Shown here in pieces: positions 42,593-50,069 of a stretch of DNA of 64,000 bases (positions within the stretch are counted from its first letter, which is position 1; each line of letters opens with the position of its first letter). Location of the stretch: contig NZ_LGDW01000028.1 of assembly GCF_001280005.1 (NCBI RefSeq), positions 71,659 through 135,658 on the forward strand, given 5' to 3'. The notes under the pieces were generated by a model. The model saw nothing but the letters and a program-made list of their open reading frames with translations. It was not told the DNA's origin and did not search any database. The stretch comes from Streptomyces sp. NRRL WC-3618 (GTDB lineage: Bacteria > Actinomycetota > Actinomycetes > Streptomycetales > Streptomycetaceae). A program made the position numbers and the translations under genes.

Positions 42593-43938
42593 CCGTCCGG
42601 ACGGTCGAGACGGCGGGTGCAGTACTGATCGGAGGCGCGCCAGCGCCCCGAAAGGGGCGCGGGGCCGTGTCGATCAGCGGCTCCGCCGCGATGGGGGTCC
42701 CCCCGATCGAGCGAAGTCGAGAGTGGGGGAGCGACCAGCCCCCACCGGCCCGCAGTCAACGAACCGCTCATCCCGCGGCGCGCTCCTCAGCGGGCCGCGC
42801 CGGAGTCATCGGCTTCGTCGGCGACAAGGATCCCGGGACCCCGGCGTCCCCGAGCCGGCTGCGCCGCGCCGGCCGAGCGCTGCGGCCGCATCTCGGCACC
42901 CTCGCAGGCGTAACGATTCTCGGCGTCCTGCTCTGGCGCCTGGGCACCGGCGTCTTCCTGGACGGGCTGCGCCGCATCGACGTACCGACGCTGTTCGTCG
43001 GCCTCGGCATCGGGCTGCTCACCACGGTGTTCAGCGCCTGGCGCTGGGCGCTGGTCGCCCGCAGCCTGCGCATCGAGCTGCCGCTCCTCCCGGCGGTCGC
43101 CGACTACTACCGCTCGCTGTTCCTCAACGCGGCCCTCCCCGGCGGCGTCCTCGGCGACGTGCACCGCGCGGTACGGCACGGCAAGAGCGCCGGTGACATG
43201 GGGCGCGGGGTCCGCGCGGTCGTCCTCGAACGGGCCGCCGGACAGGTTGCGTTGATAGCCGTCGGCGGAGCGGTGCTGCTCACCCAGCCGTCGCCGGTAC
43301 TGGCCGAGGCCCGCCGGGTCGCCCTGGTGGCGGCCGTCGCCGCCTTGGGCGCCGTCGCCGTCCTCGTCGCCGTCCGCATGAACCGCGCCCCGAGGGTCGC
43401 CGCCCGCAGGACCCGCGCCCTGCGTGCCGCGCTCACCGAGGCCCGCGGCGCCCTGCTCTCCCGCGAGAACCTGCCGGGCGTGGCGCTCTCCTCCCTCGTC
43501 ATCCTCTCCGGACACCTCGGGATGTTCGTGGTCGCCGCCCGGGTCGCCGGATCCTCGGCCTCCGTCGCGCAGTTGCTGCCGATAGCCGTACTGGCGCTGC
43601 TGGCGATGGGCCTGCCGCTGAACGTCGGCGGCTGGGGCCCCCGCGAGGGCGTCACCGCCTGGGCGTTCGGCGCGGCGGGGCTGGGCGCCAACATGGGGCT
43701 GAGCGTCGCCGTCGTGTACGGCGTGCTGAGCTTCGTGGCCGCCCTGCCTGGCGCGCTCGTCCTGGTCGTCCGCTACTTCTGGGCGCCCGCGGAGCCGGCG
43801 GCCCCGGCATCGGAGGCGCCGGCATCGGTGAGCATCGAGAAATACGCCCCGAAGGACTCGGCGAAGCTCGCCAGCAACGCTTTCCCCTTTTCGGCGGAAC
43901 CCAGCGAAGGGCGGCCGATGACACCGGAATCGGTGTAA
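42589..43938 (+). CDS. lysylphosphatidylglycerol synthase-TM/UPF0104 flippase-like membrane protein
   Basis: A 449-residue protein. The first 85 residues are low-complexity and are partly encoded by dispersed repeats (APAPRKGRGAV and PPIERSREWGSDQPPP regions); the membrane domain runs from about 100 to 400 with eight helices, including LFLNAALPGGVLGDVHRAV and LPLNVGGWGPREGVTAW, which mark the LPG_synthase_TM family of flippase-like proteins. A role in moving a lipid-linked product across the membrane is plausible. ATG 42589 overlaps the methyltransferase stop (ATGA). The C-terminal 55 residues are antisense to the creatininase gene, a 166-base convergent overlap. Confidence 0.9.
   Translation: MTVRTVETAGAVLIGGAPAPRKGRGAVSISGSAAMGVPPIERSREWGSDQPPPARSQRTAHPAARSSAGRAGVIGFVGDKDPGTPASPSRLRRAGRALRPHLGTLAGVTILGVLLWRLGTGVFLDGLRRIDVPTLFVGLGIGLLTTVFSAWRWALVARSLRIELPLLPAVADYYRSLFLNAALPGGVLGDVHRAVRHGKSAGDMGRGVRAVVLERAAGQVALIAVGGAVLLTQPSPVLAEARRVALVAAVAALGAVAVLVAVRMNRAPRVAARRTRALRAALTEARGALLSRENLPGVALSSLVILSGHLGMFVVAARVAGSSASVAQLLPIAVLALLAMGLPLNVGGWGPREGVTAWAFGAAGLGANMGLSVAVVYGVLSFVAALPGALVLVVRYFWAPAEPAAPASEAPASVSIEKYAPKDSAKLASNAFPFSAEPSEGRPMTPESV
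42643..42752. repeat. dispersed repeats inside the N-terminal coding region of the flippase-like gene
   Basis: GCGCCCC-GAAA-GGGGCGC (42643-42660) is the same core as at 3696 and 15375. It is followed by a second Streptomyces-type element, a hairpin of CCCCC and GGGGG arms around TCGAGCGAAGTCGA (42698-42730), ending AGCGACCAGCCCCCACCGG, the tail shared with copy 1. Confidence 0.75.
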
Positions 43939-44552
43939 CCGGCCATGCCGAGGGTGAGGAGATGCCGGCGGTCGTCGGCGACGAAATCAGAGGTTTCATA
44001 ACCGGGACGGAGCAATTCGGGATGAGCGTGCAGAAGGATGGAGGTCTCGATTTCTCCCGCGTGCATGTCGGTGAGCAGCGAGGTCACCACTCCGGCCCGC
44101 TCACGCGCCGTCTCCCAGTCCTCCGCGGCCGGGAACAGCGCCATCCGCTCACCGCGCGCGGAGGATTCCTGAACCACGTTGCCCAGCACGTAGTTTCCGC
44201 CGTGTCCGTTGACGATCACCAGGGCGTCCACGCCCGAGCGGCGCAGCGAATCGGCGATGTCCCGTACCACCGCGTGAAGGGTCACGGAGGAGATGCTGAC
44301 GGTTCCCGGCCAGGCCGCGTGCTCGTGCGAGCAGGCGATGGTCACCGGCGGAAGGAGGTGCACCGGGTGTGTTGCGGCGATTTCCCGGGCTATGGCACAG
44401 GCGACCAGGGTGTCTGTCGTCAACGGAAGGAAGGGGCCGTGCTGTTCGAAGCTCCCGACCGGAAGAACGGCGACCTGCGTTGAGACGCCGGCGGCTCGTG
44501 TCCGTACGTCTTCCGTAGTGTCCACCGGCAACCGTATCCCCGAATCATCCAT
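43773..44552 (-). CDS. creatininase-family amidohydrolase, candidate FAPy deformylase
   Basis: A 259-residue metal-dependent amidohydrolase. All creatininase-type metal ligands are visible: Glu36 and His38 in GSFEQHG, Asp47 in LTTDT, His in IVNGHGGN and the TDMHAGEIETS block. The family includes archaeal ArfB, which deformylates the GTP-cyclohydrolase product FAPy. Divergent (39 bases) from the GTP cyclohydrolase II paralogue predicted to stop at FAPy, it most likely performs the same step. GGGAG precedes ATG 44552. The conserved fold ends near 43818; the remainder overlaps the flippase gene. Confidence 0.9.
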   Translation of the reverse strand: MDDSGIRLPVDTTEDVRTRAAGVSTQVAVLPVGSFEQHGPFLPLTTDTLVACAIAREIAATHPVHLLPPVTIACSHEHAAWPGTVSISSVTLHAVVRDIADSLRRSGVDALVIVNGHGGNYVLGNVVQESSARGERMALFPAAEDWETARERAGVVTSLLTDMHAGEIETSILLHAHPELLRPGYETSDFVADDRRHLLTLGMAGYTDSGVIGRPSLGSAEKGKALLASFAESFGAYFSMLTDAGASDAGAAGSAGAQK

Positions 44553-44590
44553 GTTCTCCCGGCCTTTCGTCTCTGCTTAGGAACCAGATC

Positions 44591-45247
44591 ATGACAGAAA
44601 AAATTGGCGTACTCGGCAAAGCCTCCCAGCCCTCGGGAGTCGAACGCGTGGTGAATGCGCCGTTGCCCACCGTGTACGGCGATTTCCAGGCGGTCGGTTA
44701 CATGGACCACGATCGCGGTGACGAGCAAGTGGCGCTGGTCTACGGCGAGATAGCCGAGGACGACGTTCTCACCAGGCTGCATTCCGAATGCCTGACCGGT
44801 GACGCCTTCGGCTCCCAGCACTGCGAATGCGGCGACCAGCTCGACTCCGCGCTGCGCGCGATAGTCGCCGAGGGAAGCGGCATCCTCGTCTACCTGCGCG
44901 GGCACGAGGGCCGGGGCATCGGTCTGCTCGCCAAGCTCCGCGCGATGCAGCTCCAGTCGGAGGGTCTGGACACCGTCGAGGCGAACCTCGCGCAGGGCCT
45001 GCCGGTGGACTCCCGTGACTACGGCGTCGCCGCGGAGATCCTCCACGACCTCGGTGTCCGTTCGGTGCGCCTGATGTCCAACAACCCGCGCAAGCGCGAG
45101 GCGTTGCTCCGTCACGGCATCAAGATCGCCGAGGACGTGCCGCTGCTGATCCCGCCGTGCGAGAACAACATCACCTACCTGCGGACCAAGCGGGAGCGTC
45201 TCGACCACGTCCTGCCGCACCTGGACGCGGTGGCGCACTGGTCCTGA
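44591..45247 (+). CDS. ribA: GTP cyclohydrolase II paralogue, predicted FAPy-forming
   Basis: A 218-residue RibA-family enzyme that opens the imidazole ring of GTP. Zinc ligands Cys67, Cys78 and Cys80 are present (HSECLTGD, QHCECGDQ), with the catalytic GHEGRGIGL loop and SNNPRK. The usual IRAYALQ motif, with active-site Tyr, reads LRAMQLQ, Met119. From memory, the S. coelicolor paralogue SCO6655 has Met120 at this place and releases the formylated product FAPy instead of the riboflavin precursor. The symbol is given by family only; this is not expected to be the riboflavin enzyme. AGGAA lies eight bases before ATG 44591. Confidence 0.93.
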   Translation: MTEKIGVLGKASQPSGVERVVNAPLPTVYGDFQAVGYMDHDRGDEQVALVYGEIAEDDVLTRLHSECLTGDAFGSQHCECGDQLDSALRAIVAEGSGILVYLRGHEGRGIGLLAKLRAMQLQSEGLDTVEANLAQGLPVDSRDYGVAAEILHDLGVRSVRLMSNNPRKREALLRHGIKIAEDVPLLIPPCENNITYLRTKRERLDHVLPHLDAVAHWS

Positions 45248-45348
45248 CCTGACCGGGAGACCCGGCCGGGAGCCCCAATCAGGGGGCGCGCGTCACTCGG
45301 ACGCGCGCGGGGGGTGCCAGAAGCCCCGATTCCGGAAAGGAAGAGGGA

Positions 45349-46347
45349 ATGACCGACGACGTCCTCTTCCTCTCCCGGGACCGGGTGACGGCCCTCCTCG
45401 ACGCCGACACGGCGATCGCCTCGCAGCGCGCGGCGTTCGGTGCGCTGGGCGCGGGTGGTGCCGGTGCGCCCGATCGGCCCGAGCTTCCTGATCTGCCCGG
45501 GAAGATCATGCATCCCAGCCGCTTCGACGACAGTGTGGTCTTCGCGTACGTCTCCCGGCTGTCCCGGGACACCGGCGCGGTGGCGAAGTTCGGCAGCGTC
45601 AACCCCGGCAACGCGGCGGCCGGCCTGCCGACCGTGCACGCCGTCATCACCGCCCTCGACCCGGTGACGGGCCAACTCGCCGCCGTCATGGACGGCACGG
45701 CCGTCACGACCCTGCGGACGGCCGCCGCCAGCGCCGTGGCCTTCGACGCGCTGTCCACCGCCGACAGCGCCGAACTGGCCCTCATCGGCTCGGGCACCCA
45801 GGCACTCGCGCACGCGCGGGCGGTCGCCCGGGTACGGGACCTGAAGTCCGTACGGGTGTGGAGCCCGAACCCGGAGCGGCGCGCGCGGGCGGCGGAACTG
45901 CTCGCGGCCGAACTCGGTGTCGCCGCCGAGGCGACCGGCACGCCCCGGGAGGCGGTGACCGGGGCGTCGATGGTCGCGGCCTGCACCCTCAGCACCACCC
46001 CCGTCGTACGCGGCGCCTGGCTCGCGCCCGGGTGCACGGTGGTCAGCGTGGGCTCGTTCGAGCCGACCCGCAGCGAGGTCGACGCCGAGGTCGTACGGCG
46101 GGCGGCGGCCGTCGTCGTCGACGACCCGGCGACAGCGGCGGCACACGCCGGACCGGTGGTCGACGCCCTGCGGGACCGTCTGCTGACCCGCGAGGACCTG
46201 ATCGGGCTCGGCGAGGTCCTCACGGGCACCCGGACCGCCCGCACCGGCCCCGACGACATCGTCTTCTACAACAGCGTCGGCCTGGGCGTGCAGGACGCGG
46301 CGGCGGCCTGGGCGGTCATTCACGCGGTGAGGGGGGTGGGGCGGTGA
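45349..46347 (+). CDS. ornithine cyclodeaminase/mu-crystallin family protein
   Basis: A 332-residue NAD(P)-binding protein. The signature KFGSVNPGNAAAGLPTVHAVI (about residues 80-100, shown only in part by KFGSVNPGN), DGTAVTTLRTAAASAVA and the Rossmann motif LALIGSGTQALAHARAV place it in the OCD/mu-crystallin family: ornithine cyclodeaminases, alanine dehydrogenases and ketimine (piperideine-2-carboxylate) reductases. With saccharopine dehydrogenases in the same operon, a ketimine or iminium reductase role in lysine/pipecolate metabolism is favoured. GGAAAGGAAGAGG precedes ATG 45349. Its 3' end has been copied twice downstream. Confidence 0.92.
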   Translation: MTDDVLFLSRDRVTALLDADTAIASQRAAFGALGAGGAGAPDRPELPDLPGKIMHPSRFDDSVVFAYVSRLSRDTGAVAKFGSVNPGNAAAGLPTVHAVITALDPVTGQLAAVMDGTAVTTLRTAAASAVAFDALSTADSAELALIGSGTQALAHARAVARVRDLKSVRVWSPNPERRARAAELLAAELGVAAEATGTPREAVTGASMVAACTLSTTPVVRGAWLAPGCTVVSVGSFEPTRSEVDAEVVRRAAAVVVDDPATAAAHAGPVVDALRDRLLTREDLIGLGEVLTGTRTARTGPDDIVFYNSVGLGVQDAAAAWAVIHAVRGVGR

Positions 46348-46631
46348 GTGTGGTGGGTGTGGCGGGCGTTGGGGAGAAGGGTGCGTGCAGCGGGCGCCGC
46401 GGCTTCGACGGTGTCGTCTTCTGCGGGGGTGCGGGGCTGGGTGCGCGGGACGCGGCGGTGAGTGTGGTGTTGGTGGGTGTGGATGCGACGGGCGTTGGGG
46501 AGAAAGGTGCGTGGTGCACCGGCCGCAGCGGTCTCCACGGTGTCGGCTTCTACAACAGCGTCGGCCTCGGCGCGCAGGACGCGGGGGCGGCCGGGGCTGT
46601 CGTTCACCTGGCACGTGCGGAGGGTCGATGA
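46249..46631. repeat. degenerate triplication of the ornithine-cyclodeaminase-family gene 3' end
   Basis: The gene end encodes DDIVFYNSVGLGVQDAAAAW. Downstream, 46404-46460 encodes DGVVFCGGAGLGARDAAV and 46532-46630 encodes HGVGFYNSVGLGAQDAGAAG followed by a stop. GGGCGTTGGGGAGAA occurs at about 46366 and 46490, confirming duplication of the flanking DNA. Spacing is about 155 and 129 bases. No separate gene is needed to explain this 280-base gap. Confidence 0.85.
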
Positions 46632-46645
46632 GCGGAGGGTCGATG
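46616..46645 (+). repeat. tandem duplication of ribosome site plus start codon
   Basis: GCGGAGGGTCGATGA is present twice in tandem, placing two ATG codons (46628 and 46643) in the same frame, each with GGAGGG three bases upstream. Confidence 0.9.
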
Positions 46646-47791
46646 AGCGTGACGCGGGCGGACGTGGTCGTGATCGGCGGTGGGGTGATGGGCACGAGCA
46701 TCGCCTGTCACCTGGCTCGGGCCGGTGTGCGCGACGTGGTCCTCGTCGAGCGCGACGAACTGGCCTCCGGATCCACCTCACGCGCCGCCGGCGGGGTCCG
46801 GGCGCAGTTCTCCGACGAGCTCAACATCCAGCTCGGGGCGCGCAGCCTGGAGGCGTTCGGGCGGTTTCAGGAGGAGATCGGGCACGACATCGGACTGCAC
46901 CGGGTCGGCTATCTCTTCCTCCTCTCCACACCCGAGGACGTCGCGTCCTTCGAGGCGGGCGTGGCGCTCCAGAACGGCCTGGGCGTCCCCAGCCGGATGC
47001 TCACCCCCGCCGAGGCACAGCGGCTGTCCCCGCTCATCACCACCGACGGACTACTGGCGGCGGCCTACTCGCCCGACGACGGCCACTGCACGCCGGAGGC
47101 GGTCGTCCACGGCTACGCCGCCGCTGCCCGCCGCCACGGTGCCACCGTCCTGCGGCGCACCGAGGTCACCGGCATCGAACGCGACGGCGACACCATCACG
47201 GCCGTGGTCACCGACCAGGGGCGCATCGCCACCGACACCGTGATCTGCGCGGCCGGCGCCTGGTCCCGGGCGATCGGCGCGATGGCGGGCGTCGACCTGC
47301 CCGTGGACCCCCTGCGCCGCCAGATCGCGGTCACCGAACCGGTCCCCGGCCTGCCGCCGACGCTCCCCATGACCATCGACTTCAGCAGCAGCCTCTACTT
47401 CCACACCGAGGGACCCGGACTGCTCCTCGGCATGTCCGACCCCGACGAGACGATCGGCTTCGCCACCGAGACCCACGACCGCTGGATGCCCCGGCTGTAC
47501 GAGGCGATGGAACACCGGGCGCCCGCCCTGCTCGACCTGCGCCGCACCGGCGGCTGGGCGGGCCTGTACGAGATCACCCCGGACCACAACGCCCTGATCG
47601 GGGAGGCGAGTTCACCGTCCCGGTTCCTCTACGCGACCGGGTTCTCCGGCCACGGTTTCCTCCAGGGGCCGGCCGTCGGCGAGGTGGTCCGTGACCTCTA
47701 TCTGGGCCGCGTACCCTTCGTCGACATCAGCCCCTTGAACGCCGGCCGTTTCGCGGCCGATGCCCTGCGCCCGGAGGTCAACCTCGTATGA
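46628..47791 (+). CDS. FAD-dependent amine/amino acid oxidase (DAO family)
   Basis: A 387-residue flavoprotein. The FAD motif is VVVIGGGVMGTSIACHLA, then LVERDELASGSTSRAAGG as in sarcosine and glycine/D-amino acid oxidases; the C-terminus has GGWAGLYEITPDHNALIGE and FLYATGFSGHGFLQGPAVGE. It would oxidise a secondary or D-amino acid to an imine with O2 or another acceptor; pipecolate or a sarcosine-like compound would suit the operon. Two equivalent starts exist, 46628 and 46643, created by a 15-base duplication. It overlaps the next gene by ATGA. Confidence 0.92.
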   Translation: MSGGSMSVTRADVVVIGGGVMGTSIACHLARAGVRDVVLVERDELASGSTSRAAGGVRAQFSDELNIQLGARSLEAFGRFQEEIGHDIGLHRVGYLFLLSTPEDVASFEAGVALQNGLGVPSRMLTPAEAQRLSPLITTDGLLAAAYSPDDGHCTPEAVVHGYAAAARRHGATVLRRTEVTGIERDGDTITAVVTDQGRIATDTVICAAGAWSRAIGAMAGVDLPVDPLRRQIAVTEPVPGLPPTLPMTIDFSSSLYFHTEGPGLLLGMSDPDETIGFATETHDRWMPRLYEAMEHRAPALLDLRRTGGWAGLYEITPDHNALIGEASSPSRFLYATGFSGHGFLQGPAVGEVVRDLYLGRVPFVDISPLNAGRFAADALRPEVNLV

Positions 47792-48858
47792 CCGAGCTCC
47801 ACTTGTGGCTGCGCCACGAGACCCGTACGACCGAACGCCGTACACCCGTCGTCCCGTCCGACGCCCGCCGGCTCGTCGAGCAGGGGGTGCGCCTGACCGT
47901 CGAGGAGTCCCCGCAGCGGATCTTCCCCACCGAGGAGTACGAGGCGGTCGGCTGCGGCACCGCCGACGCCGGGTCCTGGGTCTCCGCGCCCCCGGACGCG
48001 GTGATCGTCGGCCTCAAGGAACTCCCCGACCAGTTCGGCGAGTTGCGCCACCAGCACATCTACTTCGGGCACGCCTACAAGGGCCAGCCGGGCGCGGCGG
48101 AGCTGCTCGGCCGCTTCGTCGCCGGGGGTGGGGCGCTGCTGGACCTGGAGTACCTGGCGGACGAGCAGGGGCGCCGGCTCGCCGCCTTCGGCTACTGGGC
48201 CGGATATCTGGGGGCGGCCCTCGCTGTGCTCCAGCACCGGGGCAGGCTGACAACTCCGCTGCTGCCGACCACCAAGGAGGCACTGGAGGCCGAACTCCGG
48301 TCGCCCGGGACCCGGATGAGCGCGCTGGTGATCGGCGCCCTGGGCCGCAGCGGCCGGGGCGCGCGGGTCGCGCTCGACGAGGCCGGGATCGACCCCACCT
48401 GCTGGGACCTGGCCGAGACCCGGAATCTGGACCGACCGGCCCTGCTGGCCCACGAGTTGCTGGTCAACACCGTCCTCACGACCACCCCGGTCCCGCCGTT
48501 CCTGACGGACGACGATCTGGACACCTCCGGCCGCCGTCTGCGTACCCTCTCGGACGTCACCGTCGACGTCGGTTCGCCCATGAACCTGCTCCCGGTGTAC
48601 GACACCGCGACCACCTGGGACGCCCCGGTGCGCCGGCTGCGGGACGAGCCGCCGCTCGACCTGATCGCCATCGACAACCTGCCGTCGCTGCTGCCCCGCG
48701 AGGCGAGCGCCGACTTCTCGGCGGCCCTGGTGCCCCAGCTGCTCGACTTCGAGGTGGGCGGCCCCTGGGGCCGCTGTCTGGCCCGGTTCGACGAGACGTG
48801 CCGTGAACTCGGCCTGGTCAAGGGCGAGTCGGGCAGCGAAGGGGGAGTGGGCGCATGA
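47788..48858 (+). CDS. saccharopine dehydrogenase, lysine-forming type (LYS1-like)
   Basis: A 356-residue cytosolic NAD-dependent enzyme of the AlaDH/PNT-type saccharopine dehydrogenase family. The N-terminal LWLRHETRTTERRTPVVPSD and the HIYFGHAYKGQPG motif, with the catalytic His and Lys region, match fungal LYS1, which interconverts saccharopine with lysine plus 2-oxoglutarate. The sequence ends with CWDLAETRN and a nucleotide domain in which the usual GxGxxG reads IGALGRSGRG. ATGA overlaps on both sides show tight coupling with the oxidase gene and the LYS9-like gene. Confidence 0.9.
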   Translation: MTELHLWLRHETRTTERRTPVVPSDARRLVEQGVRLTVEESPQRIFPTEEYEAVGCGTADAGSWVSAPPDAVIVGLKELPDQFGELRHQHIYFGHAYKGQPGAAELLGRFVAGGGALLDLEYLADEQGRRLAAFGYWAGYLGAALAVLQHRGRLTTPLLPTTKEALEAELRSPGTRMSALVIGALGRSGRGARVALDEAGIDPTCWDLAETRNLDRPALLAHELLVNTVLTTTPVPPFLTDDDLDTSGRRLRTLSDVTVDVGSPMNLLPVYDTATTWDAPVRRLRDEPPLDLIAIDNLPSLLPREASADFSAALVPQLLDFEVGGPWGRCLARFDETCRELGLVKGESGSEGGVGA

Positions 48859-50033
48859 CGGAAACGGTTCCCGCGAGCGGCACCGTCCACTGGATCGGCG
48901 CGGGTCTGTCCACGGGCGGCGGACTGGCCGCGTTGTGTGACAGTGACGCCGTGCGACAGGTGCGGGTGTGGCACCGTACGGAGGGCCGCGCGACCGAGGC
49001 CCTGGCCCACCTGGGCCTCACCGGACGCGCCGAACCCCGCGCCTACACCCTCCCCGCGCTCACCGCCGAACTGGCCCCCGGGGACATCGTCGTCTCCATG
49101 CTCCCGGCGCCCGCACACGGCCCGCTGCTGGCGGCCTGTGTTCGGGGCGGGGCCCACTTCGCGTGCTCGAGCTATGTGTCGGAGGCGGTGCTCGAACAGG
49201 TGCCGGCGGCCGAGACGGCCGGTCTGGTCGTCCTCACCGAGTGCGGGCTCGACCCGGGCATCGACCACCTCTTCGCGCACAGCCTGGTCACCCGCGCCGA
49301 GCACGCGATCGGCGCGGACAGGCCGGCCTCGTACCGCCTCACGTCGTACTGCGGAGGCGTCCCGGCGGTGCCCAACGACTTCAGGTACCGGTTCAGCTGG
49401 GCGCCCGCCGGAGTATTGGGCGCCCTTCGTTCGCCCGCCCGTTACATCGAGGACGGCGCCGAGACCGTGGCCGACAGGCCCTGGGAGGTGACGCGTCCGC
49501 ACGGGATCGACGGGGAGACCTTCGAGGTGTACCCGAACCGGGACAGCGTGCCGTTCGTCGAGCAGTACGAGCTGCCGACGGCCTGGAAGGCGCGGACCTT
49601 CGTCCGGGGCACCCTGCGGCTGGACGGCTGGCGAGACGCCTGGGACTCCGTCTTCGAGGAGCTGAAGGGCGGCGACGACGAGCGGATCGGCGCCCTGGCA
49701 AGGGAGTTGGCGGCGCGCTACCCGACGACCGACGCCGACCGCGACCGCGTGGTCCTGGCCGTCTCCCTGGAGGTGGACGCGGACGGGGAGGACGGTGATT
49801 CCGGACGGCGGCGGAGCTGGACCGGGCGCTATCTGCTCGACCTGGAGGGCGACGCGGCCGAGAGCGCGATGGCCCGCTGCGTCTCCCGCACGCTGGCCCT
49901 GGGCGTCCGGCACATCCTCGACGGTTCGCTGCCGCCGGGCCTGAGCCGCGCCGCCGAGACGGCCCGGCGTTCCGAGGAGTGGCTGAGCGAACTCGGCGGG
50001 GAGGGACTGGAGTTCAGACTCACCGTCGGCTGA
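48855..50033 (+). CDS. saccharopine dehydrogenase, glutamate-forming type (LYS9-like)
   Basis: A 392-residue NAD(P)-dependent enzyme of the fungal LYS9/LKR-SDH type, which splits saccharopine to glutamate and aminoadipate semialdehyde. The nucleotide motif is HWIGAGLSTGGGLAALCDS; the conserved ECGLDPGIDHLFAHSL and SYCGGVPAVPNDFRYRFSW blocks are diagnostic. Presence of both LYS1- and LYS9-type enzymes beside an OCD-family reductase and an amine oxidase suggests lysine breakdown, or supply of piperideine/pipecolate. Last gene of the operon. ATG 48855 overlaps the upstream stop (ATGA). Confidence 0.92.
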   Translation: MTETVPASGTVHWIGAGLSTGGGLAALCDSDAVRQVRVWHRTEGRATEALAHLGLTGRAEPRAYTLPALTAELAPGDIVVSMLPAPAHGPLLAACVRGGAHFACSSYVSEAVLEQVPAAETAGLVVLTECGLDPGIDHLFAHSLVTRAEHAIGADRPASYRLTSYCGGVPAVPNDFRYRFSWAPAGVLGALRSPARYIEDGAETVADRPWEVTRPHGIDGETFEVYPNRDSVPFVEQYELPTAWKARTFVRGTLRLDGWRDAWDSVFEELKGGDDERIGALARELAARYPTTDADRDRVVLAVSLEVDADGEDGDSGRRRSWTGRYLLDLEGDAAESAMARCVSRTLALGVRHILDGSLPPGLSRAAETARRSEEWLSELGGEGLEFRLTVG

Positions 50034-50069
50034 CGACGGCGCGCTCCCCGCCTGCTGCTGGTGGCGGCG

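Noticed and set aside
44591..45247. Housekeeping riboflavin GCH II
   Set aside because: No other rib genes are near, and Met replaces the key Tyr, so the riboflavin role was not assigned.
45858..46631. 257-codon plus-strand ORF across the OCD-family gene's end
   Set aside because: Its first half is a shadow frame of the OCD-family gene and its second half is the duplicated 3' end of the same gene.
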